DNA of 64,000 bases from Caprimulgus europaeus (GCA_907165065.1 OU015523.1:25571834-25635833); one strand, 5' to 3'; counted from the first letter of the stretch, positions 39,580 to 53,490 are shown. Notes: generated from the sequence alone by a model not told the origin. Numbers and translations: made by a program.

Positions 39580-39634
39580 TTAGGTTCAAAAGGACCTCTG
39601 GAAGTCATCTAGTCCAAACTCCTGCTCAATGCAA
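39580..39634 (-). mobile_element. CR1 LINE, 3' fragment (old)
   Basis: The plus strand ttaggttcaaaaggacctct, ggaagtcatctagtccaa and actcctgctcaatgca fits the reverse complement of a CR1 3' UTR of the type reading ggacctctggaagtcatc. About 55 diverged bp remain and the terminal octamers are missing. The element is on the minus strand. Confidence 0.72.
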
Positions 39635-40030
39635 GCTTATTGAGTTTGTGACATTTTAAAACTAATTTCAATAGTGTCTGTATCTATGGTTTCTCTACAT
39701 AATAGGGTTAGACTGTATACTTGGTCTAAACTCCAGACAAAGGGAGTGAAGGTATTGAGTTCTTTAACTGTATAGTTGTTTACACTGGCTATTGTTTATA
39801 TATGTATTTCATATTATCTGTGCAAAATAGTATTTTCTTACATCATTATTGAGATTTTGTGCCTGAAAGTAATTTTTTTTTCCTATAATCACTCTGCAAA
39901 GATATTTCAATACATACATAGCATCTGGTTGGAACATTAAATTATTTAAATGTCAAGAAAATATGCACCCTTCATTTTTCAACAGGTTGCAAATTAGCTG
40001 TTTCTGACAAAGTACCAAGTGGTAGCAAAC

Positions 40031-40067
40031 AAGAAAAGAGAGAAAGAGAGAAAGTGAGAAAGAGAGA
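40031..40067 (+). repeat. GA/GAAA-type purine tract
   Basis: Repeated gagaaa units (agagagaaagagagaaag and onward) form an all-purine run broken by a single t. Confidence 0.75.
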
Positions 40068-42052
40068 TGATTTTCTTTAAAATATTAAAACTTATTGCAC
40101 TAGCTTATAAGTGCTACCACCAAATTTTCTCACACTTGCTCTTTTGGCATTCCTTGGATTAGTTAATGGTTTCTGTTACTTCCAAACTAACCAGTCAATA
40201 AAGATATGCCTTAGATATTTCTGCTAAACCGGTGTTGTTTTCCTTGAGTATAAGTGGAATAAGTTACAGCTCTGAAATCTAGAACTACTCTTGTAACTTT
40301 AGTTTTACTCCTCCCAGTTATCTTTAAAGCAAGCTCATATGCCATTTTTTATTTACCAATATTTTAACATGTTTACAATTAAGCCTCACTTAACCTTTCT
40401 CCAGATTTGGTATTTACTTAGGAGTTGCAGAATACTTCAAGTTGATCCTCATCTTCAGTAAAACACTTTGCCTGTCTGACATATGTGTTACACAACAGTA
40501 TTACTTCCTGCTCATCTTCCAAAATTCATAAGACCAGATCCCATCTGTTGTGCATTATAGACTGACAGAAGGATGTGTTGACAAAGAACCACTAGGACTT
40601 TCTAAAGACTGGGGAGAGAGGAATTGAAAAATAGCTTCAGAAAACAGCATGCATCAACTCTTGCTGCTGAACCACACTCTTGCCATGATTTACAAGTACT
40701 ACAAGGTGTTTGATAAGTAGAAGTATGTACAAGAAAGGGAAAGGGCCTAAACTGGTTAGTTGCACAACACACAAGGAGATCACAACCTAGTAGTAGTATA
40801 ATTTAAATGTATAGTTTTAAAATGTAAGGCTAAAACTAAAGTCACTTTACATGCATTCCATCTTTCCTTCTCTTCTTAAATTTAAAATGTCTCCTTTATC
40901 TCTCTAGCATAAAGCACAGGCATATACACAGAACCTTAGCACATAATATGTGCGTGATTACATGTTAATATCTCTCAGATTACTACTGGACTTCTCATCT
41001 TTTTTTACCTCATTCTCCTCCAAACATTAGATTAACTCAACTCCTTAGAATGGAAATTACATATAAATTTACTGAAAAAATATACTATTAATTCCTTCCA
41101 CAGGTCCACTTGATAACTATGCAACACAGGTGATCCTTTTTTCCTCTCTGTTGGGCATATTTGAACAATACTAATCAAGCAGTTGACATTAGAACAGTAT
41201 AGGAAGAAAATACATAATCTTGCCATCTATAAATCTAACTTATGGCAAAGCTCAAAAAATATCTCTTTGGAAAGAGTTGTTTTATGCAATTCAGCAAGAT
41301 GCAAAAGTTAAAGGTATACTGTTTCAGTTGTCTGTATTTCTACACTTTTACATGACATGCAGAAAGATGGTGTAGTGGAAATGCCAGAGATCATAATTTC
41401 AGGAAGAAAGATGCAAACATGTAACTGTTACCCATGAAAAGTGACATGTTTACTTATCAAGCTATGTATATTTACTATGTATGTATAGACAGGTATTTAT
41501 AAAAAAGAAGAGGAACTAGAGGCATTTTTTAAAGTTCAAAGACATACTTCTGTAGTAAATACTATATTGTTTTTTAACCACAAACCAAACTTTTTCAAAA
41601 CCAAAATCTGAACTGGATTAATTAGCAGCCAGTGTGTGAAATAGTTTTCAACTCATAATTGAAAATCTATGTCTCACAATTACGAGCTTCCCATTCTACC
41701 CCTGGGCAGAGAGCTATTACAGAATGCCTTAAACTCAGAATTAGTTTTCTAAAATCTAAATGATAACCTGAAAATTATCATCTACTTTAGATCCAGTGAT
41801 AATAATCAACAGCTATAGTGCTGGTAAGTGTAGGATTTTCCACTAATAGAAAAAAGATATTTTTTTTTGCAGTTTAATGTAGTTTGAACATAAGTTTAAG
41901 TACTAATAATTGTTCCCTCAGAAAACTGAGGGAAGAATGCTTATTTTTTAGATAAATGTAATACAAATGTGGTAGAATCTGTTTGAAGTGAAACTATACC
42001 TTTTGTCTCATCCATTAAATTAGTCTTAAGCTAAAAAGACATGGTTATATGT

Positions 42053-42069
42053 ATTTATATATATATATA
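42053..42069. repeat. Short TA microsatellite
   Basis: Alternating ta residues in the stretch atttatatatatatataaa. Confidence 0.65.
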
Positions 42070-42754
42070 AAACTATAACTGTAATGGTAAGCTATTTGTT
42101 TTTACTGACACCTCTAAAGGAACAATTCTTACACAAGCTTTTTCTCATTAGATATGCATTTACAGACAAGTCCCTGACATGCTGAAAAACTGTCACTAAT
42201 ATTACTGCTACAATAAAAAATTTTCTTGAAGTTTAAGGTTCTTGTAGATAACTGAAAGCAGGCTAGAACATGACATTCAATTTAGAATTATGCCTTCATC
42301 CAGAAAATTCCATCCAATCAGAATATTAAAAAAAAAAAAAGAAAAAAAAAGAAGCAGCCAGTAGGCAGAACAAAAGATCCTATTTAATTAATTGGTAATT
42401 TATTTAATTCACCTGCAACTTACACAAAAGATACCGTACTTTGGAATCTCCTTTATCCATTTTCATTACCCCATTGATGGAAATTCTGACTCCTCTTCCA
42501 TTCCTTTCTTCTCCTAACTCCAGGATGTTTTTCACCTTGTTCCTTATGCGTGAAATATCCTTCTTAACTTCACTAAAACCAAAGAGAACACATTGAACGC
42601 CCAAAACGGTTAATTTTAAGTCTGACAGTGTTTGCCTAAACTGAAGTATCCGAGCAGTTATTGATTTCAATGGGTCTTCAGGTACACTCAAATACTTGGT
42701 TCAAACTTATTGTGCGTTATTTTACAAAGGAAAAAATGTTCATAAGGGGATAGG

Positions 42755-42811
42755 TACAGTTGGACTCGATCTCAAAGGTCTTTTTTAACTAAATGATTCT
42801 ATGATTATATG
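42755..42811 (+). mobile_element. CR1 LINE, 3' terminal fragment
   Basis: The stretch acagttggactcgatctc, aaaggtcttttttaac and aaatgattctatgattata matches the plus-strand CR1 3' end, with the terminal attctatg repeats preserved. About 57 bp survive. Confidence 0.85.
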
Positions 42812-45800
42812 AAAAAAGATGTGATAGAATTTCTGCACAATGAAGAACAGACACAAATTAATAAATAGCCACACATTAAATCTTGGGATCAATCTTATAC
42901 TTTCTAAGATGAAAGTAACATTGAAAATAATTATCTAGTGATAAGATTTCATCTGGATCTGAAACTGGAAGTGAGATTACTGACTGCCTTCTAAGACACT
43001 GAAATGTGTTAGTGTTTCTACACTAGAATTGAAAAGAGACATGCTGTGAAGTAGAGGAAACATTCTTCTGTAATCTGAGTGTATTTTGGTATTATGTTTG
43101 ATTGGTACCCTACATGAACTGAAGTTCAGGATGTTAATGTTGGCTATGCTGATATTTTCTTTAGTTTTAGCTATTTTATCTGTAGGAAATGCAATGGAGT
43201 AACAGTCACACTTGTATCTTGTAGGTGCCCCCTTCCTCCCCTTTTCCAGTGTTTAACTAGATGTTTGCATAAGCCATCAAGTGCTCTGATGTAAGCTCTG
43301 CTAAACAGAGATGGGACCTTCAGACTAAGCTCACTACCACCTGCTGACCTCCACACCAGTGGAAATTTTTGTCAGGCGATAACCTACTAAAATCCAACTA
43401 ACATCACCTAATGCATGAAAAAAAATTACTAAAAAGCAGGGGAAACAGAAGAACATCTAAAATCCTTTATAAAAGCTCCCTTTGTGTACAGTACTTTCTG
43501 TAGCATCACTTCTGAAAGCAAGCAAAACAAGAATGAAAAAAAAAATCTTTAATGCTCTTTATTCTCCTTGGGATGTGGCTCTACTTTCTTCTAAAGTGCA
43601 AGCCGAAAAATATTCCCAGCACCTGTGCATTGTTTTCTCACACAGTGACAGCAGCTGCTCTATCAAATCCCCAGAGGTCTAGAAGCTCTTTTGCAAGGCC
43701 TTCAACTGATTTACAGTCTGAAACCTCACAAAACACTAAAGGGAAAATTCTGGAAATAGCAGATTCAGGATTAGGTTTTCCTAGCTAATGATCTTCAAGG
43801 TGGAAGAATGGGTTTGCAGTGGTTTTAAATATCTTTGCTATTGAAAATATAGAAAGCTAAAAACTGAACTTTTCATCTTGGGAAACAAGCTGATCTATTT
43901 CCCTTCAGGGTTTTTCAAAGTTTGGAAGGAAACTTCTCCAGGCCTAAACTTTTTGATCCCCAAAGCAGACAGTTGTCACATGGATTGATGGGTATTCTCT
44001 AACTCAGTTACACTGCAACTGGAGTGCACAAACACTTGTCCAAAATTCCAGCTATTTGAATTCATTGAAATTTTGATCTGACCTTCAAAAGCCCATTTGG
44101 ATTACTTTTTCAGTATATAAGTACTAACCCAGAGTACACTGAAATGTGAAGAATGGGATTTTCCTGTCTACACTATTTTCCTAAACCAGCCCTACATTCC
44201 TAAATCTCACAGATTAATTTTCCCTTCCCCTGCATCCCCTATTGTCACTGTTCACAATGGCCAGTAAATTCAGAAGTGTTTGGCAATCTGCCTGGGAACT
44301 AGAACATGATCACAGTATATGCTTGTATGCTGATAAAATCAATTGGTTTCTCTGCAGAGTTTGACAGTTAAAAGATGGCAAGGACCATTCTCACCCAGCA
44401 GTCTGCATGTAGCCACCCTGTTTTGGTAAGAACACTTTGCTAGCCAAAACATGAGTTGTTTTTATCCAGCTGCAGTGTGCATGTTTTTTCTTCAGCCTTT
44501 TGAGTGGTACTATTAAATCTACTCTGCAGTCTTTTCTGCTGATTGTGAAGCAGAGAATCTTGAAAGAATCTCTCCACAGAGATGTGATCTCTCCCTAAAC
44601 TGAGGATTTAGGTGGAGTCAGTTATAAGTTTGGATGACAGTCCTCTTTCTTCTAGTGACAATATAGTTGCAATAATTTATCTGTTTAGGCCAAGACTGAT
44701 AGTGTGTCCAGTGCTAGAACACAGATTGTCTCCTGTTGTGTTGGCCCTTCAGCCCTTGGCTGAAGATGATTTGACAACTGCAATATCAGTGCAGGGGCAT
44801 AGAAAACTAGTTATGAGCTGGGAAACTGCAGAGCAACTAAACGCAATTACTTGTTTTGAAGAGGGATTTATCTACACTTTTGATGCCTGAGTTATGTTAG
44901 ACAAATCCTACTCTATCTTCAGTGACATTTAATTGAATTTTGGCTAGAGAACTTTCACCAGCTTTACCAGCTTTTAAGTTTATGAATCTTGCCAGAATAG
45001 CTTTGACTTAGTTTCCTTTTCTGGATTTTTAAATTTTGCTAGAAAGAGACAAATTTGCTTTCTGATTCTAAACCATAAGATTACTTGCTTAGAAGGAATG
45101 ACTTATAAAAACTTTACAGGGAAAGCCTGGAAAGAAAAATCCTCAAAAAACCAATAGAAGGTGGATTTCTCTCACAGCTGTTCTGAAGAATTTGTACAAT
45201 CCAGTTAGATATTAATGTCACTCAAGAATTTTTCCTTATTTACAGATTGTAATTATAAAAAAAACCCCATAAAAAATAGCCTATATAAAAATTTTGACAG
45301 ACTTTGCTAAAATAAGTAGGATTAACAGACATTTGTATTAAAAACACAATAAATCTTATAATTCCTTATAAATTATACAAAAGAATTTTTAATAATCTCT
45401 GTACTGAGTCACAAATACAAGTGAAGAATAATTTCTGGGTGTTAAAATTAGAAGCTATCACATGCCCAGTTCTTCTGATTATTGAGTGAATTCTAATGCC
45501 AAACAAAATTGGTGGGTTTAATCAGGGATTATTAAAAAAAAAACCAAAAACAAACCACAAAAACCAGAAAGACTAATCATTAAGAGATTTACAGTGTGTG
45601 GAAATCACAAAGACCAGACCTTCTACACCAAGTTCTCACAAAGTGAAGGCTTTAACCTGTTGCCAACATGATTCTAAGGTAGCAAAATATCTGATTATTG
45701 CAATTTTAAATATTTGCCTCATTTATAAAATTACCAGCCTAGATATCACCAAGAGCAAACTAAATTAAAGCTTTATATGTACCTGAGTCAAGATTTTCAG

Positions 45801-48800
45801 AATGTCTCAAAACACTGTATTCCAGCTAGGGCTCAAACTACAGAGGCAGGTGCAAAAGTAGATGCTAAATAACTAAACACCTTTGGGGCCTACAGTCCTA
45901 GGTTTGGAGGTGCCACTGTCATTATGCATGCAAGGCAAACTCTTTGGGAAATACCATTTAACCTTCAAAAACAGAGCTCATTGCACATTTGCTCACCTGA
46001 CATTAATTTATTTGACAGCTATTTCAAAGCACCCCATCAAATGTTACCCAGAGAAATACGGAATCCAATGCAAGCTACAGTAAATTTCAGTGGGAGCAGA
46101 TGGGAGGAAGGTACAGAGCTCAGGGAAAACCCCTTACACACACCCATGCCACCTTGGCAGGCCTTTCTGGATGCTTCTGGGCTCCCCGCGGAGCAGCGCT
46201 TCCCCTCAGAGCGCCCCGCCAGGCCAGGCTCAGCCAATGGGCTGTGTGATGGCACTGTGCCCCTGATGGATGCATACAAACCCCTCCAACGACCTTTGAC
46301 TCCCTGACAAGGGGCACCACTTGGCTCCCTTCCCCAACACTCATAGCACCAGAGGGATGGCAAACTACTCATGGGTCTTAGCTGCAGTGCCTTTCCTGGG
46401 TCACTTTGAGACCTCTACCTTCACTGTCTAAGTGCAAAGCAGGCCCCATGGCTCTAGTGCATGCTGTAGCGCTTGTGTGTCACCAGTTGGAGCCACAGAA
46501 AGCCCTCAGGATCCTGTGACCTGAGGCCCATAAATCACACTGCATGGATACTAGTAGGTGCTGGGTTATTGTGAGAGCACAGGTGTTAAAGCATAGGCAG
46601 ATGTTTATAATGTCAAGATTGCCTGAAAACATTAACACTAAAAAGTTATCTTTAATTAACAGTTCAACAGTGCCAAACAAGTAGGCAAAATTATTAATTC
46701 TCATGAAACTCCAAATCGTGGGAAATCTTATCTGACTATAATTGCAATCTGTATTTCACATACCTCCAGAATTTGAATGCTGGCAGAAAAGAGAGAAAGA
46801 GCAGGAAAACATTGCCCAGTTGTTAAAACACTTCTGTGGTTGTGCTACATTGCCTTCTGTCCTGCAGACAGAGCCGTCTTTCAGGGGAGAGGCCTGAGAC
46901 CTCAGCCTGATCCAGTACTTAGGACTGTGTAAGTTCCTACTGCATAACTATTTGGGAGACTGTGAAATACTCTGAAACCTAAATGAAGGCAGTAGATTTA
47001 TTAATTGGCTTTCCTCTCTGAAAACTGTTGACCTTTCATAATCAGACAAAATATGAACCCTGAGAGCTAATGCTCTAATATAGGGAAATTTTTTGCATCC
47101 TGGCATTTACTCTAAATAGAAAAATACTTTAAGAGGCTACGAATTCCTAGCCTCCTGAATTTTCACTTCTAGGGAGAAGAATATTGTATAGTGCTTACCT
47201 CTCTTCTCACTGTGCTGTGTTCCTAACTCATATTGCCCTATCAAATAAATCAGCTAGCTCACCAGGAGAACATTTAAAGGATTCAGGTATGTTAAGATTC
47301 CAGCTACAAAAGAACCCAATCTCATTCTCTCCCTCCCCTGCATAAAGAAACTCTGCCTTTTGTAGCAGTCCTAAGTCCACTCTGTGCTTTTCAGAATTCA
47401 GCAGTATGTGCCATTGAGCCAAGTTCTCACTTATCATTTGGGCTTACTATCATATTTAACTGAAGAACTATAATATTTAGCTGAAGAATCATGTTTAACT
47501 GTAAACACAAAGTGAAGGTGTGAAGTCTTAAAGCTGTGTGACCCATTTTTTATCACCTTACAAGCAAACTGAGAAGACTTTGCAAACACACCTAACTCAC
47601 ATATCCAAAAATTAATAAAACCTAACATATTATTACGAGATAATTAAATAGACACAAAATATGTAAGTTTCTTGACTTTTCTGGTCTATAAGACTGGAGT
47701 CTGTATTTTAAACATAAAAATTCATCCCTGCTGAACTGAAACTCCAAACATAGAGCTAATTTGGAGGGAGTGAGGGAGAAGCAACAGTAGTTTGTATATG
47801 ATAGCTTTTCCCAAGCTTACCACGTGAGTCATATTATTGAATTATCATATTAATTACTAAATAATTGATTTCTGGCTTTAAATTTGGATGGAAATATCAG
47901 GGATTCAGATGAGTTACATGCATATCTTGTATATATGTTTCTTCATCCACCCAAACCCAAAGTTTGTTGTTTGTTGTTAGAATTTTGTTGCTCATTTTCA
48001 AAACCTGGCAGCAACAAGTGACAAATGGGCACAGAAGTGCTGTTAATGTCATCTAGAAGCAGGGGTCTGTTCTTGGTAATGCAGTTTAATCCATCTGTGG
48101 TGATCTTATGCATAGGTCTGTTTCATTTGTATTCACAAACCCTTTAACAAAGGGTGTTACTGGGACAAATACCAGGAACTTTTGAGTTTATCAGAGTTTA
48201 TGTTCCTACAGTGCCTGATTTTTCTAATGTTTCGTAGTGAGGTTTGAAAAGACGTCAAAAACTCTTGAAAACACTTTTTCATCATCTTGTTCCTGGCTTC
48301 CTGAATACAGAAATGGACATTATTAGAATAGGAAGTGAGGAAATAATGGAAAATGTTAGTATTTTTCAGGCGTAAGAGGGAATTACAAAGGAGAGTATCA
48401 TCAAGTAAAAAGTGATTAATTATTGAAACTATGGTTCCCCCAAAGCAATGTTGAAACTCCCAGAATTCACTGATGAGCTAGTAAAAGTAATGCAGATGTG
48501 AAAATCCCACAAGAATTTACATGGTGGTACTCTGTGTAGCAGGGATAAAATTGGTGGATCCAACTCACAGAAAAGCTTAATACAGCGTAGGGTGTGACTA
48601 TAGATGAAGTCTGCAAAGAGCTTGATATCAGATTAGCTTTTTTCTTTACTTTAAAATAAAATTAGTGAAACACTGTGAATGAATAATATTTTACAAATAT
48701 TTTATCTTAAGAAAACCTTTCAGAATATTTATTTTTTAAAAATATTAAAACCAGTATGATTTTAAAAAATATTAAAACCAACTTATCTACTGTTGCCCTC

Positions 48801-49857
48801 AAATTTATATGATCATAATTCAAACATAATGGCAAATTTTAAAATTTTCAAAATGCCATGTACTCTACATTTTTATGGATTTTTATATAACTCTGTATGG
48901 ACAAGAAACTAATTTTTCTAATACACTATGTGGGAAAATTATTCCTTAGAATTTTTTCATTACAGCTATTATTTTCCAGGCGAATATATCTGTATGCTGC
49001 TGGTTTTGGTTGATAGAGGAGCAATGGAATAGTAATAATCAGTTTGCAGGCGACTTTCAGTGACTTCCTGTATTACATTTCAAATCAACAAAGTAATCAT
49101 CAGGCATGTCACCATTTGTCTCCATTCAGGCTCTTAACCTTTAGATTGCCCATTAAAAGGAGGAAGACCAGTTCCTATCCTTGTTTAGTCAATAGAAGAG
49201 ATTTTCCTGCTGTAGATACACATTTATTAAACAGAAGTTGCAGCCCAATTGACGTTCATCTGATTTAGAAATTTCCTTCCTCTGCTGGAATAGGAAGCAC
49301 GTGTTATTATGAGCTAGTCCATTAATTAGTTTTAAGGGAGCAGATTATAAGAGAGGAAAACACTGCCTACATAGATAGAAATGTTGAACTTTAGATAGCA
49401 ACTGAAAGGAAAGAAAATGTTGTGTTGCACCTTTATGGTTTTTGAATGGATATATTGGTTGCTGAAATTAATCCAAATCCACTAACAGAAGGAAGTAGCA
49501 TACTATAGCTCTTGTGGCACTGTCCCTTTACTTATTACACAAGTGTATGTTGGGGAAAATAAAAAAAAAAAGAAAAAAAAAAGATAACTGTGTGGGATGG
49601 GGGTAATAAAAGAATTTTAATCCTATGTAACTAAAACAATATCCATGATGAACTAGTCTTAACTGCTCATTTATAAGCTCAGTTGCCAACACAGCCAAAT
49701 TAACAAAATTTTATTTCCACCAATATCAGAAATATTGTAGAGATTACAATATAGTACACAAAGAAAGGAAGAGAAAATCATACTTCACTTGCTTTTAAGT
49801 GGAGATAAAGGTCTACAGTAAGCAGTACCCTCCAATACAAATTCTTGCATAACAGTG
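42812..49857. other. Noncoding DNA with one GC-rich patch
   Basis: Mostly AT-rich and unrecognised. The exception is 46140-46330, which is GC-rich and is listed separately. Minor features are A-rich runs near 45534-45544 and 49558-49583 and a roughly 22-bp imperfect local repeat (tatttaactgaaga-like) at about 47448-47495. The last five bases (cagtg, 49853-49857) are the left duplication of LTR D. Confidence 0.5.
46140..46330. other. GC-rich, CpG-bearing patch with GC-box and CCAAT motifs
   Basis: Five CpG dinucleotides fall within about 35 bp (ctccccgcggagcagcgct, then gagcgccccgcc), followed about 20 bp on by the CCAAT motif agccaatggg near 46232. Surrounding DNA is AT-rich and almost CpG-free. 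A 127-codon plus-strand frame (45924-46307) crosses it but looks like nothing I know. It could be a small promoter-like island, an unrecognised LTR fragment, or chance. Confidence 0.4.
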
Positions 49858-50857
49858 TGTGTAGGGTTCGTGTGTGGCAGTGGGTTGGTTTTGGTAGTGG
49901 GGGAAAGAGCTACAGTGATGGCCTGTGAGAAGCTTCACAAAAGCTCACCTGGCTTCAACGTATACACACCTCCAGCCCAGGCTGAGCAAATTTGCAATAG
50001 AGAAACACCTCTTCAAATCCATATTTGTGAGGGGAAGGACTGTCTTGAAAAGAAGAATGTGGAGACAACCTGGAGGAGACACCATTAACTTGAACAAAAG
50101 ACAGCCACAGGCCTAGACAAAGAGAAAGCTTCATTGTCAGTAGGAAGGAGGAGGAGGGGGAGGACAGAGAACCTCAGACACCCAGTTCCACACGCATGGA
50201 GTAGGAAAAGGTAAAGGAGGTTCCCTGTAGCTCATGGAGGTTCAATGGCAGAGCAGATATCCACATGTAGGCTATGGAGGAGACCATGTTGGAACAGAAA
50301 GCTCAGACCAAGGGCAGATGTGACTGAATTGAGACCCCAGAGACACTCAATGCCAGAGCAGGGGTGGACCCCCAGAGTCGAAGGGTGAGGAGGTGCGCTG
50401 GACTGGATGCCTGTCTGCAGCCTGCGGACGTCCCCATGGCAGAGCTGGTCCATGATTCCATGGGAAGCTTGCTTTGGAACACTCTGGACTTTCATGCTGG
50501 GAAGAGCAGCAGAGATTAACTGACTGCAACCCCCAATCTCTGTCCCCTATGCTGCTGTGGGGGGAGAGGTAGAAAAATTGAGAGCAAAGTAATTTGGGAA
50601 GAAGGGAAGGGTGAGGTGAAGATGTCTCAAGATGTGGTTGTTATGCCTCACTGTGCTACTCGGATGATTGGTAATGAATTAAATTGATTTTTCTTCCCCA
50701 AGTTGAGTCTGTTTTGCCTGTGACCATAACTGGTGAGTGAGCCATCCCTGTCCTCATACTAATCTGTTCCCCTTTGTTGTGATTCCGTTCCCATCTCACC
50801 AGGTAGGAGGAGTGAGTGCAGGACCACATGGTCCTACTTGTGGGTTAAACCACCACA
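49858..50857 (+). mobile_element. Solo LTR D, divergent ERVL-type relative of A-C
   Basis: It starts tgtgtagggttcgtgtgtgg and ends gggttaaaccaccaca. The 5-bp duplication is perfect (cagtg, 49853-49857 and 50858-50862) and bounds exactly 1000 bp. The 3' part aligns well with LTRs A-C (gattggtaatgaattaaat, then gagtctgttttgcctgtgac and ctggtgagtga). The 5' and middle parts have drifted or differ, although cagagcag and ggaacag-like cores persist. An ATTAAA signal lies at 50678-50683. No retroviral internal sequence is present on either side. Confidence 0.88.
50678..50683 (+). terminator. Poly(A) signal of LTR D
   Basis: ATTAAA, a common variant signal, occurs where LTRs B and C carry AATAAA, upstream of the shared gagtctgttttgcc block. 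Confidence 0.5.
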
Positions 50858-53490
50858 CAGTGGAAGACAGCTTCCTCCTTCCCATATTCTTATTCACTGA
50901 AATTAAATGAACAAATATTTTATATAATTTCTAAACAGAATTTTACATGGTAGTATTTGCATTACATTTCCAATAAAAGACAGCTCACCACCTTCAATAA
51001 AGTAGTGAAGTCTGTCTCAGATTATAGAGCTCTTGATTACCAAAAATATTAAATGCCAATTGTATAGCTGGGGTGTCTCAAGAGTAACTGCATATGCAAG
51101 ACTCCAAACCTAGACTAAATTTGTCAGTCAAGCTCAAATGCTGTACAGCAGCACAAGCCAAAGGGAGCTGTTGTGGTATGAGCTGTCTAGAGATTTCTGG
51201 AAAAACTAGTACTCAGAGCAAAAAGGAAGTGAGCTTCAGAGAGACATCTATCCTTTCTTTGACAGTTGTGCCACAGATACATAACTGAAGTTGATTTACA
51301 ATTTTGCTATTTCACAGAAGGCCTTATATTCAGGAAACTGCCGGATCAAAAGAACAAATCAGAAACCTCAGCCTACACTGAGGATGCTTGTGTGTATCCA
51401 AAGCAAGACTTCAGTAGCATGGTATTTGAATTTTTCATTTTCTCTGTGTGTAAGTTTTGAGGAAAAGACTGGAGACAAATAACACATTACATCTCTCTGT
51501 TTCCTAGGATAGAAAGTTACTTTTCAGTTCTTTGTCAAGCAGAGCTCTTCACTGTAAGAAGTGGCACAAAATTTGTGTCACTGTTGTTGGGTGTGAGTCA
51601 ATAGAAACTACAGCTCTCTCAGCTTCCTGTTTTCCTTCCAATTCCCTTTATAAGTGAATCCCACTTCAGATGAAATCCATGCAATTCAGTACCAGAAGTT
51701 AAATTCTATGCACCCAATGTTCATATATGTACATATTCCATAAACTATGTTGGTGGCCCTCTTGGTTTTGGTTACATTTTTAACTATTAGTAAAACGAGA
51801 AAAGTTATTTTAAAGCACAATTAAGTATAAAAGAAATCTATAGAGAGGGCAGGAAGGTGGTTGTGTCTCTGTTAAACACATGTGGAAGTGAAAAGACTGA
51901 CCTAGTCTAAAAAAGTGTTGAATAAACGAAAGTGGTAGAATCTATGGTGGAGGCCAGGCCACATCAGGAGTGGTTTTGCTCTAGGGAGGAAAAAAACTTC
52001 AAACTAGAGAGTGATTATAAGTAATATGAAAGAGTAGGAGGAAAGACCTCCATATACAATGTTTTCAGTCGGCTTTATACCTTGCCTTTTGAGAACCTAG
52101 AAGATTTTTGTGTTATGGCTCTATCTCTGGGAATAGTGTCAATATTTAGGAACTAAGACTTTTAAATGAATGAAAACACTAGCTTCATAGTGTGCCTTTC
52201 AGTCCTTCAACTCTAGCCTTTTAAAAGTGAACAACTAATCAGAGCTGTGGCACCACAGATGCATACTTTTCCTTTTTTTACCTTGCAAATGATGTGAAGA
52301 CCACGTTCTTCTGATTCCCAAAGAACAGATCAGTCTGCTATACACACATTTATGTAAATGTTTTATAACACACACGTTTGTAATTAAATCTAATGAACAC
52401 ATCTATCACAGAAGGAGAGTATTTTGAACATTATTATGTTTAGTGCTTTCCTCCTGAGTACCAGGTATGTGAAAGAGTATGTATAGACTGGTCTATAAAA
52501 AAGATACAGGCAAGCAATGGAATATAAATTATACTTGTCACCATTACTGATGATAGCAGCATGGAAAGGTCTGTATAGTTCTGTACAAGAGCAAGTATGG
52601 AATAAAAAATACAATGACATAAAGAGAACAAGAAGAATGAGGTAAACGAAAAAAGACTGCAGTGCTGAGGACGGTCATCACAATTGGTTTTCAAATATTT
52701 AAAAGGACATTACAAGAAGAAAAAGTTCTTCCATGTTTAAAGGGAATAGAATTTGGGGTAACAGGCATAAATTTTAGCAAGAGATATTCAAAATAGACCT
52801 AAGAGGGGAAAAGAGTATTAATTGTTTTCTACTGGAGCTGGGCTACGTAAAAATAATTTAAAAGCTACATCATTGAAGTACATTTTATTAAGCTTTGGAC
52901 TTTATCTAGTATTAGGAAAATCTAAGAGCTCTCAAGATATTAAAACATGTAGTCTTCACAATTTATATAAAATAAAATTATCTCAAAATACCAGTTTTTA
53001 TTGGAATTCATTTTGCTATAGTGTAGGTCAACAATAATGTCTGCCTTTACAAATATGTTGGAACTTAATTCCAAGGAAAATTATTTTCATGTTGACAGAT
53101 GTCTTCCATTGCTGACAGAATAGTCACCAAAGACAAATTTGATACAGTGTTTATTAATATTACAAAACTATCAGATTTTTAAACTCTTCCCTTTCTCAGA
53201 CATAATGACCAAACTTGTACATAAAATTTACAAATTTACTTTTCATTCAAAAGAACACAACAACCTGAAATGATATTGTTATCACTGGAAACTCCAGAAA
53301 CACAAAATCACAACCCTAACAGTTTCCTAGTTATATGCAAAGTAGTTTTGAAATTGCAGGAGCAAAAATCAACATTAGTTTTAGTTATAAGGACTTCAGC
53401 TACTAGAGTATTGAAACCTTACTATTTAAGTATTTCTGGTTGAACTAAGAGCTAAATATTCTTGAGCCACAGTCATACTGTATTCCTTTA
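50858..53490. other. AT-rich noncoding DNA
   Basis: Nothing is recognised besides the right duplication of LTR D at its start. ORFs are at most 84 codons with no family features. Confidence 0.6.

Larger units (their letters stand above)
39635..42754. other. AT-rich noncoding DNA
   Basis: It holds a GA-rich tract (40031-40067), a TA run (42053-42069) and an A-rich tract (42328-42352). A 95-codon minus-strand frame (42404-42691) with several CpG is discussed as a finding. No gene is supported. Confidence 0.55.

Noticed and set aside
45924..46307. 127-codon plus-strand frame as a gene
   Set aside because: No family features and no recognisable splice context. Its length is explained partly by the GC-rich patch, so it is kept only as part of that finding.
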